Positions 9,670 through 23,244 of a DNA stretch of 64,000 nucleotides are shown here, one piece after another. The position numbers were made by a program, and so were the translations under genes. Below the pieces are notes generated by a model. The model had not been told where the DNA came from, made no database searches, and saw nothing but the letters and a program-made list of their open reading frames with translations. Every line of letters starts with the position of its first letter. Position 1 is the first letter of the stretch. The stretch spans positions 1,116,001 to 1,180,000 of the forward strand of contig JAFEKR010000013.1 in NCBI GenBank assembly GCA_019022495.1, read 5' to 3'. Source of the DNA: Epichloe hybrida. Taxonomy: Eukaryota > Ascomycota > Sordariomycetes > Hypocreales > Clavicipitaceae.

Positions 9670-12600
9670 ACGAGATCAATCCAAATTTCCGTCGAAGCCC
9701 TGCAGAGCGAAAACGATGCGTCCTTACCGCCCCTGATGAATCCCACGATGCTAGAAGCCAGTGACGACCTCACAAACTTGTCCCATCTGAACGAGCCAGC
9801 AGGTATTTACCTCTAAACTTCCCAAGTAATCGATCTGAAGTCAGTTGGGCAATTGCTGTACTAATAAATAGTTGCATAGTTCTGCAAGCTATTAGACTAC
9901 GCTATCTACAAAAAGAAATCTACACTTATAGTGGCATTGTTCTTATTGCAACCAATCCGTTTGCTCGAGTCGACTCTCTATATGTTCCAGGTATGGTACA
10001 AGTATATGCTGGAAAACAGAGGGCAACGCAAGCTCCTCACTTGTTTGCCATTGCTGAAGAGGCTTTCATGGACATGATCCGGGACAACAAAAACCAGACA
10101 ATTGTGGTCTCTGGTGAATCTGGTGCTGGAAAGACTGTAAGCGCAAAATATATTATGCGGTACTTCGCAACCAGAGAATCACCAGACAACCCTGGGACTC
10201 GTTCCAAACGTGGAACTGAGACTATGAGCGAGACCGAAGAACAAATACTGGCAACCAATCCTATAATGGAAGCGTTCGGCAACGCCAAAACGACACGAAA
10301 TGACAATTCTTCAAGATTTGGAAAATATATCGAGATCATGTTTGACGAGAAAACGAACATTATCGGCGCCAAGATCAGAACATACTTACTTGAGCGATCG
10401 AGGCTTGTGTTTCAACCACTGAAAGAACGCAACTACCATATATTCTATCAACTTGTGGCCGGTGCATCCGATGCACAAAGACAGGAGCTTGATATTCTTC
10501 CAATCGAGCAGTTCGAATATCTCAATCAAGGCAATTGCCCAACCATTGATGGTGTTGATGACAAGTCCGAATTTGAGGCTACCAAGAAATCACTCCACAC
10601 CATTGGTGTTTCTGAGACGCAGCAAAATGATATCTTCAAGCTTTTGGCTGGTCTATTGCACCTCGGCAATGTGAAGATTACGGCCTCCAGAACCGACAGT
10701 GTTCTGGCACCAACGGAGCCATCCTTGGAGAAGGCTTGCACTATCTTGGGTGTCGATGCGCCTGAATTTGCTAAGTGGATTATCAAGAAGCAGCTAATCA
10801 CACGCGGTGAAAAAATAACATCAAATCTGAGCCAAGCTCAGGCGATTGTTGTTCGTGACTCAGTCGCCAAGTTCATCTACTCTAGCCTGTTCGATTGGCT
10901 AGTTGACATCATCAACCACAGCCTAGCCACAGAAGAAGTCTTGAATCGCGTTACTTCGTTTATTGGTGTCCTTGACATTTATGGATTCGAGCACTTCGCC
11001 AAGAACTCATTTGAACAGTTTTGTATCAATTACGCCAACGAGAAGCTTCAACAAGAGTTCAATCAGCATGTCTTCAAACTAGAACAGGAGGAATACTTGA
11101 GAGAACAGATTGACTGGACCTTTATCGACTTTTCGGATAATCAGCCGTGTATTGATCTCATTGAAGGCAAACTGGGCATTCTGTCGCTTTTGGATGAAGA
11201 GTCCCGACTACCAATGGGATCCGATGACCAGTTTGTAACAAAGCTTCATCACAACTTTGCAACAGATAAGCAACATCCATTTTTCAAGAAGCCAAGATTT
11301 GGCAAATCCGCTTTCACCGTCTGCCATTACGCCATCGATGTCACTTACGAATCAGAAGGCTTCATCGAGAAAAACAGAGATACTGTCCCTGATGAGCATA
11401 TGACAGTCCTGCGGGCAACTGCCAATCCTTTCTTAAAACAAGTCTTGGACGCAGCCTCTGCAGTCAGAGAGAAAGATGTTGCATCTGCTTCCTCAAATGC
11501 TGTAAAACCTGTAGCTGGAAGGAAGATTGGTGTCGCTGTGAATAGGAAGCCAACGCTCGGTGGCATTTTCCGATCGTCTTTGATTGAACTAATGAATACC
11601 ATCAACAACACAGATGTGCACTACATTCGATGCATTAAGCCTAATGAAGCGAAAGAGGCTTGGCAATTTGAAGGACCGATGGTCTTGAGTCAATTGCGTG
11701 CTTGTGGTGTATTGGAGACCGTACGCATCTCCTGTGCTGGATATCCAACTAGGTGGACGTACGAAGAGTTCGCTCTGAGATATTACATGCTTGTTCAATC
11801 CGAAAAGTGGACATCTGAAATCCGCGACATGGCGAATGCCATTCTTACGAAAGCATTAGGCACCAGCACGGGCAAAGGACTCGACAAGTATCAGTTAGGC
11901 TTGACGAAGATCTTTTTCCGAGCCGGCATGCTCGCATTCCTAGAAAATCTTCGAACAAATCGTCTCAATGACTGTGCCATTCTCATCCAGAAGAACTTGA
12001 GGGCGAAATATTATCGTCGTCGATACTTGGATGCCAGAGAGTCCGTCATTCGTTCGCAATCTGCCGCTAGAGCGTACATTGCACGAAAACATGCCCAAGA
12101 ATTGCGTACAATAAGAGCCGCCACGACGATACAGCGTGTCTGGCGTGGCCAGAAAGAACTCAAGAAGTTCTTGGCTATCAGGAAGGACATGATTCTCTTT
12201 GACTCGGCGGCCAAGGGGTACTTGAGGCGAAAGCAGATAATGGAAACAAGAGTGGGCAACGCTGCGCTCGTCATCCAGCGAGCTTGGCGATCACGACGTC
12301 AGTTGCAGTCCTGGCGTCAGTATCGCAGGAAAGTAACACTAATCCAAAGCTTGTGGCGCGGTAAGCGAGCTCGACGGGGGTACAAGAAAATCCGGGAAGA
12401 GGCTCGTGACCTAAAGCAAATCTCCTATAAATTGGAGAACAAGGTTGTTGAGCTCACTCAGTCATTGGGGTCGATGAAGGAGAAAAACAAGAATCTCGCT
12501 GGACAGGTTGAGAACTATGAAAGCCAGATCAAATCGTGGAAGAACCGTCACAATGCTCTTGAGGCGCGAACGAAGGAGCTGCAGACTGAAGCCAACCAGG

Positions 12601-14564
12601 CTGGCATTGCAGTTGCACGACTCCAGGCAATGGAAGACGAGATGAAGAAGCTCCAACAAGCTTTTGATGAGTCGACTGCCAACATCAAACGAATGCAGGA
12701 GGAAGAGCGTGAGCTGAGAGAGTCACTTCGCCTATCAACCACAGAGTTGGAGTCTGCCAAGCAGACAAACAATGAGCGCGAAAAGGACAATAGTAGTCTC
12801 AGACAAGAGCTTGAAGCTCTTCGTGATGCATTAGAGGTAGCCAAGCGCAGTGGGCCTGTCAATGGCGAGCTTGTAAACGGTGCTGCTACTGGATCATCGA
12901 ATGCAGCAGGGCTCATCAATCTCGTTGCATCCAAAAAACCCAAGCGCAGGAGTGCAGGAGCGGAACCAAGAGATTTGGATCGCTTTAGCGGCGCTTACAA
13001 CCCTCGTCCTGTCTCTATGGCAGTTACCAACACTGCTCATCGACAGAATCTTTCCGGCACAGCCTATATTCCTGGTGTGGACAATATTGAAATGGAACTG
13101 GAGACTCTTCTCGCCGATGAGGATGGTTTGAATGAAGAAGTGACCATGGGCCTGATTCGAAACCTCAAGATTCCATCACCTAACACGACACCTCCTCCTT
13201 CTGACAAGGAAGTTCTCTTCCCATCCTATCTCATCAATCTCGTCACGTCAGAAATGTGGAACAATGGGTTCGTGAAGGAGTCGGAGCGTTTCCTGGCGAA
13301 CGTCATGCAGTCAATTCAACAGGAGGTCATGCAACATGATGGCGATGAGGCTATCAATCCTGGAGCATTTTGGCTCTCTAATGTGCACGAAATGCTATCC
13401 TTCGTCTTTTTGGCCGAAGATTGGTACGAAACCCAGAAGACTGATAATTATGAGTACGACCGTTTGCTCGAAATTGTGAAGCATGATCTCGAGAGCTTGG
13501 AGTTCAACATCTATCACACGTGGATGAAGGTTCTCAAGAAGAAGTTGCACAAGATGATAATTCCTGCGATCATCGAATCCCAGTCGCTCCCTGGCTTCAT
13601 TACAAGTGAGAGCAACCGATTCTTGGGTAAACTGCTACAGTCCAACTCCGCGCCGGCGTATAGTATGGACAATCTTCTCAGCCTGTTGAACAGTGCGTTC
13701 AGAGCCATGAAAGCCTTCTATCTCGAGGACTCCATAATTACACAGACCGTTACGGAACTTCTTAAGCTTGTGGGTGTAACAGCCTTTAACGACCTTCTGA
13801 TGCGCCGTAACTTCCTTTCCTGGAAGCGAGGGTTGCAGATAAATTATAACATTACTCGTATCGAAGAATGGTGCAAGAGTCACGACATGCCCGAAGGCAC
13901 ACTTCAACTTGAACATTTAATGGTGAATTTTGCAATGATGCCCAATATTGTTGAGGAAAGACCGTTCACTGACATTGTTGAAATTAAAGCAAGCAACGAA
14001 ACTTTTACAGCTGAAGAAGGCGACACTCAACGACATTGAGATTATACAGGACATTTGTTGGATGTAAGTCCTTGATCTGGTCATCTCTGAAAACTCGGTA
14101 ACATAAATTGCTCACTCCGCATTAGGTTGTCACCGAACCAGATTCAAAAGCTACTCAACCAATATCTGATCGCAGACTACGAACAACCCATCAATGGCGA
14201 AATTATGAAAGCTGTCGCATCTAGAGTAACGGAGAAAAGTGATGTTTTGCTCCTCCAAGCTGTAGATATGGATGATAGCGGGCCGTACGAAATAGCCGAG
14301 CCGCGAGCCATCACTGCTCTTGAGACGTACACCCCGTCTTGTAAGTTGTCACCCAAGGAGCTCGCATAAGTAAATTGGATAACTTGACTGACCTCTGATG
14401 TAGGGCTACAAACTCCACGACTGAAAAGGTTGGCAGAAATTGTATCTGCACAGGCCCTTGCGCAGCAAGAGAAGCTCGAGGTCGGCAATATTGACGGTTT
14501 TGACGGACAAGATGGTTCCATTCCCGAAGAAGTAGATGAAGCCGCTATTGAGCCCGCTCAGTGA
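9670..14564 (+). CDS. myo5: Class V myosin heavy chain (N-terminal exon not found)
   Basis: Actin motor for vesicle and organelle transport toward hyphal tips. Exons read 9670-9802, 9880-13922, 13990-14063, 14126-14340 and 14404-14564. If translation starts at Met 9736 the product is 1,519 residues. The motor shows the P-loop GESGAGKT, NDNSSRFGK (switch I), LDIYGFEHF (switch II/relay) and HYIRCIKPNE. About six IQ motifs (IQKNLRAKYYRRRY, IQRVWRGQ and others) follow, then a coiled coil, then the globular cargo-binding DIL tail (LLSLLNSAF, EWCKSHDMPEGTLQLEHLM, QATKLLQLKKATLND, SPNQIQKLLNQY). The exon at 9670 opens with TRSIQISVEALQ, the end of the usual SH3-like subdomain. The roughly 45 residues normally before it cannot be found upstream. 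At the 3' end a GTGAGT at 14,561 could instead splice to about 14,670 and add some 30 codons. Confidence 0.93.
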
Positions 14565-15206
14565 GTATGATGAACATGCCAGAAACGTGTTCAATGTTTC
14601 AATGGGTTGCAACTGGAAGAACATAGAGTAGAGCTGTATTATTTTCTCGCTGGGATACTTACGATGTAGGATGGTGGTGGTGCAAGCAGATGAAGACTTG
14701 TTGCTGGGCTCAGACGGGCATGGATTGTGGATTCGAGATATGGCCATACTGTGACAAGCTTCAATGTAGAAGACGGACATTGTTATGGCCGAGGGCGATA
14801 CACAACACCATCCTTGACAAAGCCTTGAGTGTTCAGGATGTGGGCCACTTGTCTGCTAATGTAACTGTAGGTCTAATTAGGGAAAAACTGCTTGGGTTTA
14901 GCAAATATTGTTTCTTTAGAACATATAATGACCTGTGTCTACGTTCTAAATAATTAATTAGCTGTATTGCTAGGTTTCGTGGATGTTAATACTGTAGCTG
15001 TGTGGGTGGAAGTGATTGCTTTGAATAAAAGCGGGTAGGCGGCCCGCCTAAGTGCATAGCTTGGATCCGAATTTTTGCAGTTTTTCAGGACAATCAACAT
15101 GGCGAGAGGTTCAGCCATCTCGAACTTCGGGATTAATCCACCCGAAGGAAACGTCTTCAAAGTAAAGTAGTGGAAGTGTTTCTACTTCGCTGTTTCTTTG
15201 TCAAAC
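14565..15206. other. Intergenic between myo5 and fap7
   Basis: Contains the myosin 3' UTR or a possible alternative last exon (about 14,670-14,755, open in the frame that follows a GTGAGT splice). Around 15,034-15,050 is a GC-rich inverted repeat, TAGGCGG/CCCGCCTA. No other gene seen. Confidence 0.45.
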
Positions 15207-15884
15207 ATGAGAGAATCACCAAACATAATCGTGACGGGAACACCCGGTGTTGGCAAAACTACACATTGCGAGACTCTAGCCCAACGAACTGGTCTTCGAC
15301 ATGTATCTGTGAACCAGGTGGTGAAGGACGAGGAGTGCCATGAAGGGTGGAGTGATGAATTTCAGAGCTGGATTGTCGACGAGGACAAGGTAAGAATTTT
15401 ACTCAATACAACCTGTTATGGCGAGAACGAAAGGAGGGTTTCCAGCTGACAAAAAATCGTGTTATCCTAGCTGCTAGATTCCATCGAAGAAGACTTCAAG
15501 GCTGGCGGATGTGTAATTGATTGGCACGCCTGTGATCTTTTCCCTCGCAGCTGGATAGACTTGGTTGTTGTGTTGAGGGTGAACTCTTCAACCCTATATG
15601 ACCGATTGACAGCCAGGTAGGTTCTCTACCGCGAATTATCATCCCGCCATAGCGACATGTCCTGACTTCATACTAGGAATTATGCAGAAGCTAAACTTCA
15701 AGAGAACTTGGACTCGGAAATTATGGAGGTTCTGCTTCAAGAAGCGCGAGAAGCATTCGATGAGGAGATTGTCATTGAGTTGATGAGCAATACATCTGAT
15801 GAAATGGAATCCAATGTTGATCGAATTGTAACTTGGGTCAAACAATGGAAACATGACAATGCTTCTGGTCCCAAAAGATCATGA
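15207..15884 (+). CDS. fap7: Adenylate kinase isoenzyme 6 / Fap7 ribosome-assembly NTPase
   Basis: Small nuclear P-loop NTPase needed in yeast for the final 18S rRNA cleavage in 40S maturation, where it works with Rps14; it also has adenylate kinase activity. Three exons, 15207-15389, 15471-15616 and 15677-15884, total 537 nt (178 residues), a normal length. The Walker A motif is GTPGVGKTT near residue 10. It is followed by LRHVSVNQVVKDEECHEGWSDEF, and the Walker B/lid region is DWHACDLFPRSWIDLVVVL. The last exon has NYAEAKLQENLDSEIMEVLL, then EEIVIELMSN, and ends with a basic tail. The start at 15,207 is the first ATG and lies eleven codons before the P-loop lysine. Confidence 0.94.
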
Positions 15885-16501
15885 AGGCTTTCTTATTGAG
15901 ATTACTGAGAGAACGGCGACTTGTTAATGCTGTCAATAAATACAAAAAATGTGAGTCAGATTATGATTAACATAAGTTTATTCCCTATTCCAGGCTACAT
16001 CTTATCTACTAACATATAAATCTTTGTGTAAGAGTGAGTGTATGATGCTCTATGCATGAGCGAGTGATTCGTGAACAACGACAAAATGCCCACCTAGGCC
16101 TTCCTAGTCATTCATTATCCGCTCTGGGAACAAATTGACGCGAATAATATATGAATGCAATTAACGGGGCACTTCGGGATGCGAGACTTCGCTGTGATCC
16201 ACCAATCAAAACCCAATCATTCCTTTCTCTTACAACCCATGTATGTGGTGTGAAATATTCTACATATTTGCCTCATCAACTTGCCTTTCCCGAAGTCCTC
16301 AAACGCTCATGTGGTCGAGAGCTGCTGGGGTCAATCGAACGTGAGTCAACAATCCGCTTGCGTGTAAACAGCAACATGTTCTTTTTTGCGCAGACAATAC
16401 CTTCTTTCTATTGTTGTCTAATTAAGCTGACAAGATTAGGTTTATTGGCTCTAGCTTGGCTGTTAGATACTCGCAATTACATACATATTCAATATAGAAT
16501 C
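15885..16501. other. Intergenic between fap7 and ham1
   Basis: About 620 bp holding the fap7 3' UTR and ham1 promoter. An open frame from 16,151 runs into ham1, but the conserved protein starts only at the ATG at 16,502. Nothing else recognised. Confidence 0.5.
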
Positions 16502-17362
16502 ATGGCAAACTGTGTGAATTTTGTAACTGGCAACGCCAACAAGTTGCGAGAAGTAAAAGCCATGCTCGAGCCTGGTATTGAGGTGCGAAGCCATCCTTTA
16601 GATATCGAAGAGGTCCAGGGAACAATTACAGAGGTGACCGAATCCAAATGCCGGAAAGCCGCTGGAATTCTTAACGGGCCGGTGCTTGTTGAAGACACAG
16701 CTTTATGTTTCAATGCTTTAGCTGGCCTCCCGGGACCATACATGTAAGACTGATGGCCTATTTCCAACGATTGGTCTCCTTTTCAACCATTATTAACCTG
16801 AGTAACTTGAGTATAGTAAGTGGTTCCTAGCAGACATTGGCCATGAAGGATTGAACAATCTCTTAGCCGCTTACTCAGACAAGTCAGCTGAGGCAGTGTG
16901 CACTTTCGGCTACTCCGAAGGACCAGGACATGACCCCATCATTTTCCAAGGAAGATGCCCAGTAAGTCAGGCAAACTTCCTGATGAAATTTATAGAAATG
17001 CTTGAGCGCGTTCTGACCCATCGGACGCAAGGGGAAAATTGTGCCAGCAAGAGGACCTATACTTTTTGGTGAGAAAAGCAAAACTGCTATCCGCCGTCTA
17101 TGCCATGTATCTAAGATCACAACACCTGGCCAATGCTGATGTAATTTGCTGTGAACAGGATGGGACCCTATATTTCAGTATGAGGACAGAACGTAGGTTT
17201 TTCTGGCTTCGGAAAGCGAGAGGCTGGAATTCAATCGCTAACTATAATTCGTTCAACAGATTCGCTGAGATGGATGGGGCTGAAAAGAATAAGATTTCCC
17301 ATCGAGCTAGAGCGCTCGAGAAATTGCGACAATGGTTTCAGGAAGGAAAATTGGCCAAGTAG
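16502..17362 (+). CDS. ham1: Inosine triphosphate pyrophosphatase (ITPase, Ham1)
   Basis: House-cleaning enzyme that hydrolyses ITP, dITP and XTP to monophosphates so that deaminated purines are not incorporated into nucleic acids. Five exons, 16502-16743, 16817-16961, 17032-17068, 17159-17192 and 17260-17362, sum to 561 nt (186 residues), typical for the family. Motifs are [15 protein letters not shown] at the N-terminus, [23 protein letters not shown] across intron 1, GKIVPARGP in exon 3 and [12 protein letters not shown] across introns 3 and 4. The C-terminus is the usual [15 protein letters not shown]. Exons 3 and 4 are only 37 and 34 nt. The product is cytosolic, with no targeting signal seen. 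Confidence 0.95.
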
Positions 17363-17484
17363 AGTCGCATGACCATTAGCTAGCTACCTCCTAGCTTAAG
17401 CTGTTGCAGGCTCTTTATGCAAGCTTGGAAGACTATAATTAATAACTTCCCTTGAGCATCAACGAAGGCTAGTGCATTTAAAAC

Positions 17485-18660
17485 TTACAACAGTAGCTCA
17501 AAGTTATCGTGCTTGCTAAGGTAACGTTTCCCTCGTCGATAGACGTCAATGACTGATTCCATTTTGGAACCACCGTTTTTCAGACGGTCGCTCCGACTAT
17601 ATTTCTTAATTGCCCGAGGGTCCCGACTTGACGGATCAAAAACGTAGAGGAAAGATTCGTTTTTCCAATTCCTTTCAAAACCCACGATGGTAAGGGAATG
17701 TCCTGTGGCCATTTCTTTTTGAGCATTTTGACTCGGCTATTGTACTTGGAAGTTTCTTATCGTTTTCAAGATTTACGTACCCTGATGCTGCAAATAAATA
17801 GGTGGGAGTTCAGTAGACCGTATTTTACTTTGGTCTGTGCTGCAGGCTTGTTCGAAATAGGCTTCTATTTCCCTCAGCACCTCTTGATATGACTTCCCGT
17901 CCCTAGTGCGACGAAAAGCTTTGACTAAGCATCTATAATTCGATTAGAGAGCTAATAGGAGGTGATAGACTTGACGGACATAGGTCTTACGGGATCGAAA
18001 TACTGTTGAACAGGGCCTGCGCCTGTGAGTGATTTTTCAATCAGCAAAAAGCCCGTCGATTTTGTAGGGGGCAAAATTGTGACCGGTACCTCAGGTGTTC
18101 CAATGTATTTCCGAGTTCCCCTGATGCCACCCGTTTCCAAGCGGCCATTTGAGTTGAACCCCAAGTCCCAAGCCTTTTCAATAAGATCTTGAATCTGGAA
18201 GATAGATGGAAGATTGTTTCCGAAAGCTTGAAATCCGGATGACCTCGTGCTTATAATATAGGATATCAACGATTGGATGTTCCTATATCCACAAAATCCT
18301 CCTAGTTGTCCGCATCGCTGGATTAACTTTGCTCGTCGTACATTTTGATGACATAGACGCAACGCTCACCTTCTAGACGCAATTTGGAGACATGCTGTAC
18401 GCAAGAATTGCAGAAATACGCGTACCTGATCGAACTGCTTCGTTTAGCTAGCCATATGAGATCTGGAATCACGCCTGTGATCATGGTCAGATAAGCAACT
18501 ACTAAGGCTGCGGTCCGCGGGGTCACGTCTCACCGTCAGTACACACTTGACCTCCTTTAATCAACATTCTTGCAAGCCAGTTTGGCATTTCGCGCTCATA
18601 AGCGAATTTACCAAGGTGGTTTTTCTGGGACACGATATTAGCGCAAAGTCTCTCTTTGGC
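17485..18660 (-). CDS. C78 family peptidase, ZUFSP/Mug105-like deubiquitinase (5' end unresolved)
   Basis: Cysteine peptidase related to ZUFSP (ZUP1, K63-ubiquitin specific) and fission yeast Mug105. Reading introns by hand gives a continuous catalytic domain: REMPNWLARMLIKGG, GVIPDLIWLAKRSS, VQHVSKLRLEGGFCGYRN with the nucleophile Cys, ETGGIRGTRKYIGTPE spliced to AQALFNSISIP, then FRRTRDGKSYQEVLREIEAYF and PPIYLQHQG spliced to HSLTIVGFE with the catalytic His. VFDPSS supplies the Asp. It ends near HDNFELLL. All three expected catalytic residues are present. The zinc-finger N-terminus usual in this family could not be found: the frame upstream of about 18,660 switches and meets stops, so the start is uncertain and the gene may be truncated or have an unseen first exon. 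It converges with ham1. Confidence 0.78.
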
Positions 18661-19411
18661 CAGGAAGGTGAGAATCAGACCCCTAGTGGTGAGACAGTGT
18701 GAATATGCTCAATCCCGTCACAACTTCTTGAGCCTCTTCTACCTGAATCTTCACATGACGGGATATTAGCGGCCTTGATGAAGCCCTTTTTGGTGCGACG
18801 TGTCTCCTGCTTTATCCCCTTTCTCTCCCGGCTCCTGAAGGCCAAAGCCCAGCCTATCATGATGGCCGTCCGGGGTAAAATGTCGGGTTGCGATCTATGT
18901 AGATTCGAATTACTGTCTCATACAGTGGTATGAGAAAAATTGGCGCAGCTTATTTCAGATAGGCCTGAGGTGAACGGTCATAGTCTGGCTGTGTTAGATG
19001 GCTTATGTGAGGACGCGCCACCATGAAGACAGCTTTCAGGTGTCACCACTTCTAGCCACGCAGCGTGGGCGTCACCATGCATGGACCACAATAACATACA
19101 TTGTGTGGGTGGATATGCAACCACAATTTTTCCTCGTGCCTTTGACAAGTAGAATATATAGACAACGGCCATGCACGGGAATTACTGATACTCATCATGG
19201 TGCTTATGGTTGCCCAACCCTCAGTTATTACCTAAGTACTTAGTTAGATACATGGTACCTGGGTAAAAGAATTGCCACGCGATATCTAGTTAGAAGCACA
19301 CGCGTCCGTCCATTGATCTTAAGTCTTCGCCAGCTCCTGTCTCACATTCGGTTTCCCCCTTTTCTACAGAATACTTATCTAATTTCTGTGTGACTATTAT
19401 TTTACGACCTT
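18661..19411. other. Region between the C78 peptidase and seryl-tRNA synthetase
   Basis: May contain missing 5' exons of the peptidase gene. A minus-strand open stretch at 18,675-18,860, rich in basic residues, is the best candidate but has no zinc-finger cysteines and does not join in frame by an obvious intron. The rest shows no gene. Confidence 0.4.
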
Positions 19412-21222
<1,811 letters not shown>

Positions 21223-21804
21223 CGTGCCTTGGACTTGCTGTTTTCAATGTGCTCTTATGACCCCTCTAATAATTAGATAGCTTTTGAGTCATAAGCAGTC
21301 AGGTACGACGTCCCACGTACACTGCTGTGTGCTTTTTTTATTTTAGGTGGGGGGAGAGGGGCAAGTCGAGTGAGGCGGTTGGCGGGGTCATTGAGCTGGA
21401 GAGGTGCCAGGCAAAAAAGACAAGGGCAGCGAGGTGTCAATATTCATATAGCGGGGCGATGTCGCACACGCCCTCGTACGGCAAAACGCTACCTGGTTCA
21501 CCACTTCGCACTAACAGACGGCACGTATGCTATCGGGTCGAATATCCTGTGTCGCGCAAGTCTTTTCTTCCATTTCTCCTCCCAAATGCAAATACATCTT
21601 TTGTCCCGACAACAAATATCTTGATCAAAGCGTTCTAAGATACATTTCCTCTCCCTGATTAACTGTTTCTTTTTGCAGTCTTAAGAGCCATAATCCTCGC
21701 AGTACGTGTATATGCTTCAGTGAATCTTGTGTAATCATATGTATGTATGTAAATAATGCACAACCATCAACAACATCCCACCACTCAGCCACTCTGACGT
21801 AGTT
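21223..21804. other. Intergenic between seryl-tRNA synthetase and the Rheb gene
   Basis: Contains the synthetase promoter side and the Rheb 3' UTR. It has a T tract near 21,330 and a G-rich stretch. No gene recognised. Confidence 0.5.
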
Positions 21805-22508
21805 CTACATGAGAGAGCAGTTGCCCTTTGTTGGAGCTTCTCCAGGGTTCTGCGACTTCTCGATCTGGGCAACGAGAAGTTCAAAGGCACGTCCGACATT
21901 TTCGTTATATCGCGCGCTAGCCTCCGTCCAGCCGCATTGAAACTTCTCTGACAGCTTCTTCCCTTCCTCGGGGCTGACTTGGCGTTGCTCAGGTCGAAGA
22001 TCACTCTTGTTTCCAACGATGACGATGGGTACAGACTCGCTTCCCTATGTTATCGATGAGAAACGCAATTTCGCCTGGGTAAAGGAGTTATTTCGCAGCA
22101 TATGGCCAAAATTAGAAGGTGGTGTACTCACAAGGTGATTGAGAATCTTTTCCCTTATTACTTGAATCATCTCGAATGAGGGCAACGACGAGACCGAATA
22201 GACGAGCATATACCCATGTATCCCGATAAAGTGCTTGGAGTTCAATATACTATATTCATCTTGGCCGGCCGTGTCAACAATTTCGGTGGCATAGTCTTGT
22301 CCCTTGTGTCGAATCGTCTTGCTAAAAGTATTCTCAATCGTCGGATAGTAGCTATCCACAAAATGCCCATCGACGAATTGGACGGCAAGCGAGGATTTCC
22401 CTGAAGTGATAAGTATAATTTAGCATATAATCACAGGCATCGAGCCCAAGACGTACCCACGGACCGACTGCCGACGATGGCAACCTTTCTCTGCTTTGGC
22501 GCAGGCAT
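21805..22508 (-). CDS. rhb1: Rheb-type small GTPase
   Basis: Ras-superfamily GTPase that, in other fungi, acts upstream of TOR and arginine uptake at membranes. Three exons, 22457-22508, 22132-22400 and 21805-22044, total 561 nt (186 residues). Motifs are the P-loop GSRSVGKSS (rebuilt across intron 1; the Arg in place of the Ras Gly12 region is usual for Rheb), switch I DSYYPTIENTFSK, DTAGQDEYS with the Rheb-specific spacing, VGNKSD for guanine and TEASARYNENVGRAFE. The protein ends CSLM, a farnesylation CaaX box. The first exon is short and begins MPAPKQRKVAIVG. Confidence is high from the combination of switch I, DEYSIL and CaaX. Confidence 0.96.
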
Positions 22509-23244
22509 TGCTACACTACTAGCGGGTGGTGGAGGAAATAAAGACCTAGAATTCGCAGCGATTAGCTCTGACTTGATGTCAAGAGCAAAAGTCTCCTGAA
22601 ATTCTATAGGATACCAGCTGTGTGGTCGATCGTGCGATCGTAAGTGATGTGTCAATTGGCGAGTTCACCAGATCAATGATGTAGGCATGTTGTCTGCAAG
22701 TCAAATTCATCCGCCGGTACGTAATGGCTTGCCTCCCCACCACTAGTGGATACCGGGATCGGAGGAGGGTCTTGCCACAAATTCCCGACGTCACTTTTTC
22801 CCGCCGTCTCATAGAATTCCACGGCCAGGCACAGTATTTGCATGCGAACACCAGCCATTATTTTCACCGTGAGATCCAAGACGTAGAATTAGACCCTTAT
22901 TCGCGTTGGACAGGAAGGAGATCGGGCCACGTTACAGTGCGCACTCGTTTTTGGTATCAAAGGCTACGCCGCTGGCTAATCAAATATAAGCGCTGCAGTC
23001 TAACGTCAAACATGCATTGATATTCAAATCGTTATCTCGTCACCGAGCTTGGCTGCGATGTGCAAGCTCGATGCACGCAACATTGCCCAAGGCTCATGTT
23101 CAAACCAAACCAGTCCAATCCGACCAAAGTGGTCTAAGGCGAGCAATGACGAGCAATGGCCACCGGGTGATATGTCATTGTTGTTGGAATTGGCAACAAC
23201 GAAAAATGATACCCGGCAATGATACCCGGCAAGCTGACCAAGAA
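22509..23244. other. Intergenic between the Rheb and Wapl genes
   Basis: Carries the Rheb promoter and the Wapl 3' side. A short tandem duplication, AATGATACCCGGCA, occurs twice at about 23,205-23,232. No gene seen. Confidence 0.5.

Noticed and set aside
14000..14040. Apparent +1 frameshift in the myosin V tail
   Set aside because: An intron from 13,923 (GTGAAT) to 13,989 (AAAG) with a CTGAC branch site joins EHLM to QATKLLQLKKATLND, which matches the expected tail and keeps frame.
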